DNA of 45,794 nucleotides from Methanomicrobia archaeon DTU008 (GCA_001512965.1 LFRW01000022.1:67836-113629); one strand, 5' to 3'; shown: positions 8,508 to 17,734, numbered from the stretch's first letter. Translations and numbers: made by a program. The notes: a model not told the origin generated them from the sequence alone.

Positions 8508-8898
8508 GATGCTGGAGGAGTTCGAGGAGATCATCGAGGAGCTTAGGGAGCTCGCTCGCCAGAGCGTGATACTGGTCGAGGGGAGGAAGGACCGCCATGC
8601 CCTCGACGTGCTTGGCGTCCACGGCGACATAGTCCAGGTTCAGGACGCCCGGGGCATATTCGGAGTCGCGGAGGAGCTCGCCGCCAAGAGGCGGAGCGCC
8701 GTCATACTCACCGATTGGGACCGCAAGGGTGGTCAGCTGGCCGAACTTCTGCGGAACGCTCTACGATCATGCGGCGTCCCCTACGACGACAGCATCCGGA
8801 TGAAGATAGCCGTGCTGAGCAAGAAGGAGATCAAGGACGTGGAATCGATCCCGGCGTTCGTCTCCCTGCTAGATGAGAGGCGGCGGACGATGCGATGA
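8491..8898 (+). CDS. Toprim domain protein (UPF0292-like)
   Basis: A 135-residue stand-alone Toprim protein. The catalytic-type glutamate lies in ILVEGRKDRHAL (Glu30) and the metal-binding DxD in LTDWDRKG (Asp75 and Asp77), as in primases, topoisomerases and the M5-type RNA maturases. A short acidic helix (about 1-25) precedes the domain. Small archaeal Toprim proteins of this kind are not well characterised; nuclease or nucleotidyl-transfer chemistry is a family-level inference. The start used is TTG at 8491, inside the DUF167 gene; an ATG at 8509 is an alternative that would nearly abolish the overlap. Confidence 0.85.
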   Translation: MRDIDEMLEEFEEIIEELRELARQSVILVEGRKDRHALDVLGVHGDIVQVQDARGIFGVAEELAAKRRSAVILTDWDRKGGQLAELLRNALRSCGVPYDDSIRMKIAVLSKKEIKDVESIPAFVSLLDERRRTMR

Positions 8899-8957
8899 TT
8901 TGCCGCCCTTCCTCCGTTAGAATAAATATCGTCATCGCACTGTACTGAACGAGAACC

Positions 8958-10277
8958 ATGACGGACGAGAGGATGCTGAGTAAACTGGGGATTGACAGCG
9001 TGGAGGAACTCTTCTCGGACATACCGGTCTCGGTCAGGACCGATGGGGTCCCGATCCCGCCCGGGATGTCGGAGATGGAGGTTATCCGCGAAGTGACCAG
9101 CATGCTGTCCGCCAACATCACCGCGTATGATCATCCATGCTTCATGGGGGGCGGCGTGTATCATCGCTTCATTCCCTCGGCGGTGAAGGCGATCATATCT
9201 CGCTCCGAGTTCGTCACCTCGTACACTCCTTACCAGGCGGAGATAAGTCAGGGCATGCTGCAGGCCTTGTTCGAATACCAGAGCTACGTGGCCGAACTGA
9301 CGGGCATGGAAGCGGTGAACTCGTCGAACTATGATGCCGCTACCGCCCTGGGAGAAGCGGCCACCATGTGCCATCGCGTGAACGGGCGCAGGAAGTTCCT
9401 CATTCCGCAGCTGATCAGCTGCGATAAGAGGGGCGTGCTGCGCAACTATGTCAAGGGCGTGGGCATGGAGATCGTGGATTATGCGTACGACCCTTCGACC
9501 GGAGAGGCTGACATGGACGATCTGAAGGAAAAGATCGATGGCGATGTGGGAGGGGTGTATGTCGAGGTTCCCAACTTCCTTGGAGTGATGGACCGGCATG
9601 CCGCGGAGATGAAGGAGGTGATCGGCGATGCGCTTCTCGTCGTGGGGGTGGACCCCATCTCCCTCGGCCTGCTGAAGGCCCCGGGAGACTATGGCGCGGA
9701 CATAGTCATCGGCGAAGGGCAATCGCTCGGCTCGCCGATGAACTTTGGCGGCCCTCTGCTCGGACTGTTCGGCTGCCGGCAGGAGCTGGTCCGGAAGATG
9801 CCTGGCAGGGTCATAGGGATGACGAAGGACGCTGAAGGCAAGAGGGCCTTCTGCATGACCCTGCAGACCAGGGAGCAGCACATAAGACGGTCCAAGGCCA
9901 CCTCTAACATATGCACCAACGAGGCGTTGATGGCCGTGGCCGCCGCGGCATACCTGGCCATCGTCGGCCGCGATGGCCTCCGGGCCGTGGCCAAGAGCAA
10001 CATGGCGAACGCTAGGAAGCTGCGCGACGCCCTATCATCGGTCAAGGGCGTGGAGTGCCCCGTGCTTGACGCTCCGTTCTTCAACGAACTGCCCGCCCGC
10101 CTCCCCATCAAGCCGGAGAAGATGTCGAAGGTGCTGCTGCGAAAGGGCATCATCGGCGGAATTCCGCTGATAAAACACGTACCGGAGATGGGCGATTGCA
10201 TGCTGTTCGCCGCCACGGAAATGACGACCGACAACGACATCGAAAGACTTGTCGAGGCCATGGAGGTGGTGGTATGA
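8958..10277 (+). CDS. gcvPA: Glycine dehydrogenase (decarboxylating) subunit 1
   Basis: This 439-residue protein is the N-terminal half of the split P-protein of the glycine cleavage system, which decarboxylates glycine and passes the aminomethyl group to lipoyl-H protein. Family hallmarks include the opening pattern with MLSKLGIDSVEELFSDIP, the CFMGGGVYHRFIPSAV segment, FVTSYTPYQAEISQGMLQAL and ICTNEALMA. It is a PLP-fold subunit but the Schiff-base lysine lies in the partner. Its stop overlaps the gcvPB start (ATGA at 10274-10277), indicating co-translation. The aminomethyltransferase and H-protein genes are not in this window. Confidence 0.97.
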   Translation: MTDERMLSKLGIDSVEELFSDIPVSVRTDGVPIPPGMSEMEVIREVTSMLSANITAYDHPCFMGGGVYHRFIPSAVKAIISRSEFVTSYTPYQAEISQGMLQALFEYQSYVAELTGMEAVNSSNYDAATALGEAATMCHRVNGRRKFLIPQLISCDKRGVLRNYVKGVGMEIVDYAYDPSTGEADMDDLKEKIDGDVGGVYVEVPNFLGVMDRHAAEMKEVIGDALLVVGVDPISLGLLKAPGDYGADIVIGEGQSLGSPMNFGGPLLGLFGCRQELVRKMPGRVIGMTKDAEGKRAFCMTLQTREQHIRRSKATSNICTNEALMAVAAAAYLAIVGRDGLRAVAKSNMANARKLRDALSSVKGVECPVLDAPFFNELPARLPIKPEKMSKVLLRKGIIGGIPLIKHVPEMGDCMLFAATEMTTDNDIERLVEAMEVVV

Positions 10278-11803
10278 GCTATCATCAGGCCGATTACGAC
10301 CTCAGGCTCATCCATGAGATGAAGGGGAGGACGGACTTCACCCTTCCGCCGGTGGAGGACGGGGAGATCCCTGAACAGTTGCTCCGCACCACCCTTGACA
10401 TACCGAACCTTGAAGAGAACGAGGTGGTGCGCCACTACACCAATCTGTCCCAGATGAACTTCGGAGTGGACAACGGGTTCTATCCCCTGGGCAGCTGCAC
10501 CATGAAATACAATCCCAAGTACGCAGACGTCTTGGCATCCCTTCCGACCGTCACCGACGTGCACCCGGCTCAGGATGAGGATGGGGTGCAGGGCAGCCTC
10601 CGCCTGATGTACGAGCTGGAAAGGGCGCTGGCGGCCATCGCGGGCATGGACGCGGTGAGCCTGCAGCCCGCGGCCGGTGCCCACGGGGAGTTCACCGGCA
10701 TGCTGATAGTGAAGGCATACCACGACAGCATGGGCGAGGAGCGTACGGAGGTCATCGTGCCCGACAGTGCCCACGGCACCAACCCCGCATCGGCCGCCAT
10801 GGCCGGCTTCGATGTCATCGAGATACCGTCATCGCCCGAGGGGCGCGTAGACCTGAAGGCTCTGGAGGCCGCGGTGTCGAACCGCACGGCGGCGCTGATG
10901 CTCACCAACCCCAACACCCTGGGGATCTTCGAGCAAGACATCCTCAAGATAGCAGAGACCGTTCATGGCGTCGGAGGCCTGCTTTACTATGACGGGGCCA
11001 ACCTCAACGCCGTGATGGGCCGCACCAACCCCGGCATCATGGACTTCGACATAATGCATTTCAACCTGCACAAGACGTTCGCAACACCCCATGGAGGCGG
11101 AGGTCCAGGGGCCGGACCGGTTGCCGTCAAGGCGTTCCTTGAACCGTTCCTACCGTCCCCACGCATCGTTATGGAGGATGGTTCGTATCGTTTGGTCGAA
11201 AGTCCCCAGAGCATAGGCAAGGTGAGGTCGTTCCATGGCAACTTCGCCGTCCTGGTACGCGCCTACGCCTACATACTCAGATGCGGTTCGGATGGTCTCA
11301 AGGCAGCCTCGGAACGGGCGGTGCTCAACTCCAACTATCTTCTCAAGCGCTTAGCTCCCGCCTATGACATGCCATTTGGGGAGCTGCGCAAGCATGAGTT
11401 CGTGGTGTCGGCGAAGCGTCTCAAGGAGGAGAAGGGGATCACGGCCCTGGACATATCCAAGCGGCTACTGGACCACGGCACCATGGCACCCACGATATAC
11501 TTCCCCTCCCTGGTGGAAGAAGCGCTGATGATCGAGCCCACCGAGACCGAGAGCATGGAAACGCTGGACCGCTTCGCCGAAGCCATGCTCTTCGTGGCCA
11601 AGGAGGATGTGTCGGTGGTGAAGGAGGCGCCGCATAACACCTCGGTCCGCAGGGTCGATGAGGTTCGCGCCGCCAAGGACCTGGTGCTCAGCTACTTGAG
11701 GCTCAAGCGGCGCTTGAAAGAAGGCCTGGCCGGCATGAAGGCGGACGGCGATGCCAAACAATGCTCGTTCTGCGCCACCTTGATCGGCACGGAGAAGCGA
11801 TAG
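10274..11803 (+). CDS. gcvPB: Glycine dehydrogenase (decarboxylating) subunit 2
   Basis: The C-terminal half of the split P-protein, 509 residues. It supplies the PLP-binding lysine (Lys267 in HFNLHKTFATPHGGGGPGAG) and motifs such as YPLGSCTMKYNPK, QPAAGAHGE, SAHGTNPASA and YYDGANLNA. The chosen ATG at 10274 overlaps the gcvPA stop; the open frame extends upstream to 10196 but that part is antisense-like basic sequence inside gcvPA. The last 20 residues contain a Cys-x2-Cys (CSFC), which is unusual for the family and may be a small lineage-specific tail. It is followed after two bases by thymidylate kinase. Confidence 0.97.
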   Translation: MSYHQADYDLRLIHEMKGRTDFTLPPVEDGEIPEQLLRTTLDIPNLEENEVVRHYTNLSQMNFGVDNGFYPLGSCTMKYNPKYADVLASLPTVTDVHPAQDEDGVQGSLRLMYELERALAAIAGMDAVSLQPAAGAHGEFTGMLIVKAYHDSMGEERTEVIVPDSAHGTNPASAAMAGFDVIEIPSSPEGRVDLKALEAAVSNRTAALMLTNPNTLGIFEQDILKIAETVHGVGGLLYYDGANLNAVMGRTNPGIMDFDIMHFNLHKTFATPHGGGGPGAGPVAVKAFLEPFLPSPRIVMEDGSYRLVESPQSIGKVRSFHGNFAVLVRAYAYILRCGSDGLKAASERAVLNSNYLLKRLAPAYDMPFGELRKHEFVVSAKRLKEEKGITALDISKRLLDHGTMAPTIYFPSLVEEALMIEPTETESMETLDRFAEAMLFVAKEDVSVVKEAPHNTSVRRVDEVRAAKDLVLSYLRLKRRLKEGLAGMKADGDAKQCSFCATLIGTEKR

Positions 11804-11805
11804 GC

Positions 11806-12456
11806 ATGGCAGCGGACACGCCTGCGATGACCATGGCCTCCGTCGGCACTGCATCCTATCGTAGCAGGTTCATGGTGTTCGAGGGCATCGATGGCTCAGG
11901 AAAGACGACGATCGCCAGACTGATGCATGAGCGCATCACGGCGTTGGGGAGGCCATCCGTGCTGACCGCCGAACCGACCGATAGTTGGACAGGATACATG
12001 GTGAAGGAAGGGAACGAGAAGGCGGCGAGCCCGTTCACCGAGACCTTGCTCTACATGGCGGATCGGGCGGAACATACCGCCCGCATCAAGCAATGGCTGA
12101 CCGATGGGAAGGACGTCGTATGCGACCGTTATGTCGGGAGCACCCTGGCCTATCAGGGGGTGACGCTGCGCCCGCTCCTTGGGGATTCAGCGTCGGAATG
12201 GCTGCGGACGATGAACGAGCCGTTCACCATCCGCCCGGACATAACGATACTGCTGCTGCTGGACCCCGAGATGGCCATGGAGCGTATGAACGGTCGTCCT
12301 GGCAAGGAGAAGTTCGAGAAGCTGGAGTTCCTGCAGGGCGTCGATGAGCAATACCGCAGACTGGCCAAGGAGGACGACAGCTATGTGGTCATCGATGCCT
12401 CCTTACCGCTCGAGGAAGTGGCGGAGACCGTCTGGAACATCATTGCCAGGATATGA
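11806..12456 (+). CDS. tmk: Thymidylate kinase
   Basis: Thymidylate kinase phosphorylates dTMP to dTDP for DNA synthesis. The 216-residue protein has the P-loop GIDGSGKT (27-34), an AEPTDS loop equivalent to the DR-containing substrate region (VCDRYVGSTLAYQG), and a LID segment rich in arginine and lysine (MNGRPGKEKFEKLEF). The chosen ATG at 11806 lies two bases after the gcvPB stop. It gives about 20 residues ahead of the first strand (MVFEGIDG), more than in most relatives; the ATG at 11872 would begin right at the strand. Linkage with gcvP makes sense because glycine cleavage supplies the methylene-folate-type C1 units used to make dTMP, but this is inference. Confidence 0.94.
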   Translation: MAADTPAMTMASVGTASYRSRFMVFEGIDGSGKTTIARLMHERITALGRPSVLTAEPTDSWTGYMVKEGNEKAASPFTETLLYMADRAEHTARIKQWLTDGKDVVCDRYVGSTLAYQGVTLRPLLGDSASEWLRTMNEPFTIRPDITILLLLDPEMAMERMNGRPGKEKFEKLEFLQGVDEQYRRLAKEDDSYVVIDASLPLEEVAETVWNIIARI

Positions 12457-12773
12457 GCGATGACGGCGTAAGGGTGAACGATCCCCGACCTGACCCGAAG
12501 GGTCGAGGTCAAGCAGGGACGTAGGGATTCTTTATTCATCCGCCCACCCTGTGTTCGTTGGCAATGATCGACTTAGGGGAAGGATGTCCACGGCATGGAT
12601 TCGGACGGTTCCCGTCCGATCGCTTCAACGCCCCATCGATGACGTTCTTTGCGACATTTCAGCAGTGCATGCTCTGCGCATGCTGACCTTGGTTCGTTCC
12701 CACCTCACCTTAAGGGTCCAGGATGGAGCTTCCTGAGAGATATTGTTAAAAATCAGAGGGGGGATGCGCCATC
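12457..12773. other. Intergenic stretch between tmk and coaBC
   Basis: No gene is visible in these 317 bases. It contains a GC-rich imperfect dyad at 12487-12510 followed by a short T-rich patch, and an AT-rich TGTTAAAAATC near 12742-12752 that is well placed to be the coaBC TATA box. Confidence 0.6.
12487..12510 (+). terminator. Hairpin after tmk, possible terminator
   Basis: GACC-T-GACCC and GGGTC-GA-GGTC pair around a GAA loop to give a strong nine-pair hairpin with a small bulge, about 30 bases after the tmk stop. A T-rich patch (ATTCTTTATT) follows about 16 bases later. Termination is inferred. Confidence 0.35.
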
Positions 12774-13961
12774 ATGCATCCCTCGGAGGGCATACGCTCG
12801 GCCAAGAGCAGGCTCCTTGAAGGAAAACGCATAGTGTTGGGCATCACTGGCAGCATCGCCGCGGTGGAATGTTTCAACCTGGCTCGCGAACTCATTCGCC
12901 ATGGGGCCGATGTGCAGGCCGTCATGTCTCCAGAGGCCTTGAAGCTCGTAACGCCGGACGCGATGCGTTTCGCAACGGGCAATGAGGTGATCACCGAACT
13001 GGACGGCAGGACCCAGCATGTAGACCTGTTGGGGAGCTACGACGACCATGCCGACCTATTGCTCATCTTCCCCTGCACGGCCAACACGCTGTCCAAGATG
13101 GCATTGGGCATCGACGACACTGCCGTGACGACCATGTCGACCATTGCCATAGGCGGCGGCGTCCCGGTCATCGTGGCCCCGGCCATGCACGCGTCCATGC
13201 TGGAGCACCCCGCAGTGAAGAAGAACATGAACACCCTGCGTGAGATGGGCGTGGAGTTCGTCGGCCCAAGGATGGAAGAGAAGAAGGCCAAGGTCGCTAC
13301 GGTCGAGGAGATCGCCGCCGCGGTGGCAAGGAGGCTCGGACCCATGGACCTGGCCGGTAGAAAGGTGTTCGTCATCGGCGGCGCCTCCGAGGAGCCGATC
13401 GACGATGTCAGGGTGATCACCAATCGCTCCACCGGCGAGACCGCGGTCCAGCTGGCCATGGCGGCCTGGCTGCGTGGCGCCGACGTGGAGCTATGGGCTG
13501 GACGCATGTCTCATCCAGTGCCGTCTTACATTGAAAGGCGTGACTTCCAGAGTGTAAGAGACCTGCTGGACATGGTGAACGGAGAGGCAAAGGACATCGT
13601 GATCGTTCCCGCTGCCCTCTCCGACTACGCCGCCAGACCGTCTCGAGGCAAGATACCTTCCAACCTTGACTCGCTCAGGATCGATCTCGAACCCCTTCCG
13701 AAGGTGCTCCCGGCACTGCGACATAGCGCAAGGGTTCTGGTAGGCTTCAAGGCGGAGGTCGGTCCATCCGACGATGAGCTGCTGCGACGGGCACGGGCAA
13801 GGATGGAGGAATACGGCCTCGACCTCATCGTGGCGAACGATCTCGGCAAGGTATCGAAGGGAGAGACCTCGTCCTTCCTCCTTCGATCGGATGGAACGGT
13901 CGAAAGGTACGAAGGGAGCAAGGAAGGGCTTGCCCACCGCATACTGGACGAGGTGCGTTGA
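12774..13961 (+). CDS. coaBC: Bifunctional CoaBC (Dfp)
   Basis: Bifunctional phosphopantothenate-cysteine ligase / phosphopantothenoylcysteine decarboxylase, making 4'-phosphopantetheine for CoA. The 395 residues comprise the flavin-dependent CoaC domain (about 18-190), with GITGSIAAVE and the active-site segment PAMHASMLEHPAV, and the CoaB ligase domain (about 200-395), with VFVIGGASEEPIDDVR, ITNRSTGETAVQLA and the late VGFKAEVG lysine. In bacteria the decarboxylase motif reads PxMNxxMW; the PAMH form here seems to be the archaeal version. It is followed four bases later by pantoate kinase, so the two form a CoA-synthesis operon. Confidence 0.96.
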   Translation: MHPSEGIRSAKSRLLEGKRIVLGITGSIAAVECFNLARELIRHGADVQAVMSPEALKLVTPDAMRFATGNEVITELDGRTQHVDLLGSYDDHADLLLIFPCTANTLSKMALGIDDTAVTTMSTIAIGGGVPVIVAPAMHASMLEHPAVKKNMNTLREMGVEFVGPRMEEKKAKVATVEEIAAAVARRLGPMDLAGRKVFVIGGASEEPIDDVRVITNRSTGETAVQLAMAAWLRGADVELWAGRMSHPVPSYIERRDFQSVRDLLDMVNGEAKDIVIVPAALSDYAARPSRGKIPSNLDSLRIDLEPLPKVLPALRHSARVLVGFKAEVGPSDDELLRRARARMEEYGLDLIVANDLGKVSKGETSSFLLRSDGTVERYEGSKEGLAHRILDEVR

Positions 13962-13965
13962 GGGG

Positions 13966-14820
13966 ATGAAGGCCGTCGGCTTCTGCCCGGGGCACATCAC
14001 CGGACTGTTCTACCCCTGCCCGCACGAGGACGTGCTATCGTCAGGCTCGAGAGGGGCAGGGATGTGCGTGCACCTCGGCGCCAGGAGCGAGGTGTCCCTG
14101 AACGAGTCGGGCGAGGTGCACATAACGATAAATGGAAAGAGTGGTACGGCGGCGGTCACCAGAGCTGCGGTGAAGGAGATGCTGCCCCCCGGCACCGGTG
14201 TGACCGTCGATACGATGCTCGAGCTGCCCATGGGCAGCGGCTTCGGGATGAGCGCGGCCGGGGCCCTCTCTGCAACCATCGCTCTTGCCGACCTGCTCGA
14301 CCTTTCGCGGCAGGAGGCGTTCGAGGCGGCGCATCGGGCGGAGATATCCAGCCATAGCGGCCTGGGGGACGTGGCCGGCCTGATGGCTGGGGGGATCGAG
14401 CTGAGGAAACGCGAAGGGATCCCCCCTGTCGGGGAGGTCGTCAGACTGGCCGACCATCTGGACATCGTCGCCTGCGTCGTGGGTCCTCGCATGTCCACCG
14501 CTGCGGTGCTGGGTTCCGGTTCGGACCTGCTGCCCCGCACCGGCAGGGAATGCCATCGCCTTCTGATGGAGGAACCCACCTTGGAACGGTTCCTTCAGCT
14601 ATGCCGTGGATTCGCGGAGAGGAGCGGGATAATCACCGAGCCTGTGCGCAGGGCATTGAACAAGATCGACGGCTTGGGCCCATGCTCCATGGTCATGCTC
14701 GGCAACTCGGTGTTCGCCGCAGGGGACCTGGATAGGCAGGAGGCCATACTGAAGGAGTTCGGTCCGACCTACAGGCTGCATCTCGACCTGGAAGGGCCAA
14801 GGGTCATTCGTAGAGAGTGA
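13966..14820 (+). CDS. Pantoate kinase
   Basis: A GHMP-family kinase of 284 residues, matching archaeal pantoate kinase, which replaces bacterial pantothenate kinase by phosphorylating pantoate before condensation with beta-alanine. The GHMP ATP loop is ELPMGSGFGMSAAGA (86-100), preceded by the opening AVGFCPGHITGLFYP and followed by SSHSGLGDVAGLMAGG. The C-terminal GLGPCSMVMLGNSVFA segment is also typical. The start at 13966 lies just after the coaBC stop; the upstream part of the open frame is antisense-type sequence inside coaBC. It runs with coaBC as a two-gene CoA operon. The C-terminus overlaps the DUF357 gene on the other strand by 17 bases. Confidence 0.94.
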   Translation: MKAVGFCPGHITGLFYPCPHEDVLSSGSRGAGMCVHLGARSEVSLNESGEVHITINGKSGTAAVTRAAVKEMLPPGTGVTVDTMLELPMGSGFGMSAAGALSATIALADLLDLSRQEAFEAAHRAEISSHSGLGDVAGLMAGGIELRKREGIPPVGEVVRLADHLDIVACVVGPRMSTAAVLGSGSDLLPRTGRECHRLLMEEPTLERFLQLCRGFAERSGIITEPVRRALNKIDGLGPCSMVMLGNSVFAAGDLDRQEAILKEFGPTYRLHLDLEGPRVIRRE

Positions 14821-15097
14821 AGAGCCTGTCATCTCCGCCAACATCGAACAGGCCGATGCGGGCACCGCAGTCCAGCCATCCATGCGCGTAGTTCACCGCG
14901 GCGAAGGCGTTGACCAGGTCCCCGCTCTCTCGGAAATGCATGGCGTCCTCGTAATATGAGGTGGCCATGTTCAGGAAGTCTTCGGCCAGTCGACGGTTAA
15001 ACGATCGCTCCGGCGCGGCGATGACCAGCTTCTCGAGCGCCCGTCGGGTGGTGTCGAGGTACTTCAGCACCTTGTCCTCGCTGATCACCTGGTTCAT
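14804..15097 (-). CDS. DUF357 family protein
   Basis: A 97-residue helical protein of the archaeal DUF357 family. The pattern of three amphipathic helices is clear: EDKVLKYLDTTRRALEKL, FLNMATSYYEDAMHFRESGD and VNAFAAVNYAHGWLDCGARIG, giving a TPR/HEPN-like helical bundle. No function is established. It starts inside the stop of the HerA-like gene (ATGA at 15094-15097), so the two are translationally coupled and may act together. The end overlaps the pantoate kinase gene by 17 bases in convergent orientation. Confidence 0.88.
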   Translation of the reverse strand: MNQVISEDKVLKYLDTTRRALEKLVIAAPERSFNRRLAEDFLNMATSYYEDAMHFRESGDLVNAFAAVNYAHGWLDCGARIGLFDVGGDDRLFTLYE

Positions 15098-16710
15098 AGC
15101 TCCTCTTCCTCCATCTCGACATCGTCCCCGGGGGCATCGTCATCGGATACTATCTGGACCGATTCGCCGCCATGGCGGCTTTCCCTCGGGCGCACTTCCA
15201 CGAAGAGGGGCATCTGCACGTTCCCTCCCACCACCAGGGCGACGCCTATCGGTAGCCGCTGTATCTCATCGGCCATGCCGGCCGTGAGACCCTCCACTGA
15301 GGCGGTGATCGCCTTGAGATCGTTGGGATTGGTGACCTTCAGTATCATCTGCGTGTTGCATTGGGAAAGCACGCTCTTATCCACCTTGGCAGCCCGTTGA
15401 CTGATGATCGTCAAGCCAAGGCCGAACTTTCTCCCCTCCGCAGCTATGGTGCGGAATATCTTCGACGATGCGGCGGTGCCGACCTGGGGGCAGAAGTTAT
15501 GCGCCTCCTCCACCACCAACATCATGGGGGGTATGCGGTCCAGCTTGCGCAGCTCGAAGAGCGCCGAGCATATGCGTTCCACTACCAGTTCCGCTATGTC
15601 GGGCGGCGTCCCCTTGAGGTTGACTATGGTCATCTTGCCCTTGAGCACAAGCTCATCTATCCTGGTGCCCGATTCAGCGAAGATGTTGATCTCGTCCAGA
15701 TATTCGAGCTCGCTTATGAGGGCGGCGTTGCCGCCTTCCTCCTCCGCCTCCAGCACCTTGATGATGTCCCTGAGCGAGTAGTCCCTCTTCACGTTCTTGA
15801 TCAGGTCCACCGCCTTTCGCAGCGGCGTGAGGTATGCCCTGCCGTTCTTGATGCTCGTAAGGGCGAGAAGGTCGCGGGGCTCGATGTTGGCCAGGGTGAA
15901 CTTCAGCGGGCGGGCGAGAGGGTTTGCGGAAGTATCGGTGGCGAACTCGATGATCTTATCGGCATAGCCGCGGGGTTCGACGCCGAAGTCCCTGCCGCCC
16001 GGAGGGATGCGTCCCTTCTCCCTCATGGAGCCATACTCGCCATGCGGATCGATGACCATTATGGTGACGTCATGCTTCATCAGCTCCTCGATGAGGTCGC
16101 CGCACATGAACGACTTGCCGCCCCCGGTCTTGGCAAGGATGCATACGTGCTTCTGAACCATGGAGTTGATGTCGACCTCGACACGGATGTTGTGCCCGGC
16201 CAGCAGGCCGATGTATGCTCCGGTCGAGGTATGCTCCTTCAGCCCGATGACCTCCTTTATCAGCTCGTCCGTAGCCCTGAAGACCATCTGGCCGGCTCGA
16301 AAGGGAGTTCGGGGCGACTGAAGCAGCCCGCGGTCGTCACGATACCCCACTATGTTTACGGACGCCGTGACCTTCTCCTCGATATCCAGGTCCTCCCCGT
16401 TGAGGACCCTCTTTGCCTTCTCGATGGAGAGGTCGGTCCTTCGCTCCATCTCCATTATCTGTCCCAGCACCCAGCCTGAGCTGTCATGCTCCACCTGGAT
16501 GTAGTCCATCTTCTCCAATGAGCCGGTGACCCACACATTGAACGAACTGGTGCCGACATTCCCGTAGATCATCCCCATGGGTTCGGAGGCGGGAAGGTCG
16601 AGCGCCTCGACCGCCGCCTGCTGAGACTCGTCAGTCCCAGGAGGTTGCGGCTCCAGCCTGGCCTCCTCGCCCGGGGCGGGAACGTCCGCCTCGGTATCCA
16701 TATTATGCAT
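15094..16710 (-). CDS. HerA-like ATPase/helicase (DUF87)
   Basis: A 538-residue FtsK/HerA superfamily ATPase. An acidic, proline-rich N-terminus (1-42) precedes a HerA-type beta barrel (about 45-160). The RecA-like core has Walker A AKTGGGKSF (193-201), DPHGEYGS (221-228) and Walker B LVVEEAHNF near residues 402-411. It also has the sensor and arginine region ISQRAAKVDKSVLSQCNTQ. HerA-type enzymes translocate double-stranded DNA and usually work with NurA, Mre11 and Rad50 in end resection; none of these is next to it here. Instead it is coupled to DUF357. It could be the genome's main HerA or a diverged paralogue. The C-terminus is strongly acidic. Confidence 0.92.
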   Translation of the reverse strand: MHNMDTEADVPAPGEEARLEPQPPGTDESQQAAVEALDLPASEPMGMIYGNVGTSSFNVWVTGSLEKMDYIQVEHDSSGWVLGQIMEMERRTDLSIEKAKRVLNGEDLDIEEKVTASVNIVGYRDDRGLLQSPRTPFRAGQMVFRATDELIKEVIGLKEHTSTGAYIGLLAGHNIRVEVDINSMVQKHVCILAKTGGGKSFMCGDLIEELMKHDVTIMVIDPHGEYGSMREKGRIPPGGRDFGVEPRGYADKIIEFATDTSANPLARPLKFTLANIEPRDLLALTSIKNGRAYLTPLRKAVDLIKNVKRDYSLRDIIKVLEAEEEGGNAALISELEYLDEINIFAESGTRIDELVLKGKMTIVNLKGTPPDIAELVVERICSALFELRKLDRIPPMMLVVEEAHNFCPQVGTAASSKIFRTIAAEGRKFGLGLTIISQRAAKVDKSVLSQCNTQMILKVTNPNDLKAITASVEGLTAGMADEIQRLPIGVALVVGGNVQMPLFVEVRPRESRHGGESVQIVSDDDAPGDDVEMEEEEL

Positions 16711-16802
16711 CCCGCCTGGTTATTAGAGGGTGCAGATATATACTTTTCAACCCAGAAAGAGACCGCGGGCCTCCGTCCACTCCCTTGCCGGGCTACGAGA
16801 TA

Positions 16803-16813
16803 TCCTTAAAAAA
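16803..16813 (+). promoter_or_regulatory. TATA-like box of the PRPP synthetase gene
   Basis: TCCTTAAAAAAC lies about 26 nt before the ATG at 16835. This supports a leaderless transcript and the shorter start for prs. Confidence 0.5.
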
Positions 16814-16834
16814 CGTTCCACCAATGACCCCATC

Positions 16835-17692
16835 ATGATTGTTATCGGTGGAACCTCCTCCAGGAGTCTCGCACAGGACCTGGCCCAAGAGCTCGACGCG
16901 AAGTTCGTCAAGGCCAACGTGGTCCGCTTCCCCGATGGAGAGTGTTACGTACGCATCGAGGAGGAGGAGCTCGATGACGATGTCATCGTCGTCCAGAACA
17001 CCCACCCCGACCACAACCTGGTGGAGGCGCTGCTTCTGCAGGACGCCGCTGCTGGCCTGGGAGCCATGAAAATAATCACCGTTGTGCCGTACTTCGGGTA
17101 TGCAAGGCAAGACCAACGGTTCAAGAAGGGCGAGGCGCTGAGCGCCAAGGTCATGGTGAAGACCCTGGGTATCTGCTCCGATCACCTGGTGACCGTGGAC
17201 GTGCACAAGCCCATCATCCTCGACTGGTTCAAAGGAAAGACTGACGATGTTCATGCGGCGCCCTGTGTGGGAGAGTTCTTCAATGGCCACGGGATCGACC
17301 TGGTCCTTGCTCCGGACGAGGGAGCGCTGCAGCGTGCCATGGAGGTTGCCAAGGTGATCGGCGCTGACGTCGACTATCTGGAGAAGACCCGCCTATCCGG
17401 CGAGGTCGTGAGGATGGCCCCCAAGAACGTCGATGCCAAGGACAAGAACGCTCTTATCGTTGACGACATCATCTCAACCGGCGGGACCATAGAAGCGGCG
17501 GCGAACCAGCTAAAGATCTTCGGGGCCAAGAGCGTGACCGCGGTGTGCACGCACGGGCTGTTCACCAAGAACGCCCTGGACAGGCTCAGAAAGTGTTGCA
17601 ATGCCGTGTACTCGACCAATACGATAGAGAACGAGGTGTCGGTCATCTCGGTGGCGCCGCAGATTGCGAGCGTGCTGAGCGGCCAGCTATGA
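16835..17692 (+). CDS. prs: Ribose-phosphate pyrophosphokinase
   Basis: PRPP synthetase, which transfers pyrophosphate from ATP to ribose 5-phosphate to make PRPP for purine, pyrimidine and amino-acid synthesis. The 285-residue protein is the short archaeal form. It shows MIVIGGTSSRSLAQDLA at the start, a FPDGECYVRI segment, PYFGYARQDQRFKKGE (ATP-binding flexible loop), VDVHKPIILDWF in place of the DLHSxQ motif, and the PRPP-binding loop ALIVDDIISTGGTIEAAA. The chosen ATG at 16835 fits both the protein family and a TATA box 26 nt upstream; the open frame back to 16730 is not coding-like. Confidence 0.96.
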   Translation: MIVIGGTSSRSLAQDLAQELDAKFVKANVVRFPDGECYVRIEEEELDDDVIVVQNTHPDHNLVEALLLQDAAAGLGAMKIITVVPYFGYARQDQRFKKGEALSAKVMVKTLGICSDHLVTVDVHKPIILDWFKGKTDDVHAAPCVGEFFNGHGIDLVLAPDEGALQRAMEVAKVIGADVDYLEKTRLSGEVVRMAPKNVDAKDKNALIVDDIISTGGTIEAAANQLKIFGAKSVTAVCTHGLFTKNALDRLRKCCNAVYSTNTIENEVSVISVAPQIASVLSGQL

Positions 17693-17734
17693 ATAGCTGA
17701 TGAGCCATGACCGTTCGACTCCGTGGTGATGAAC

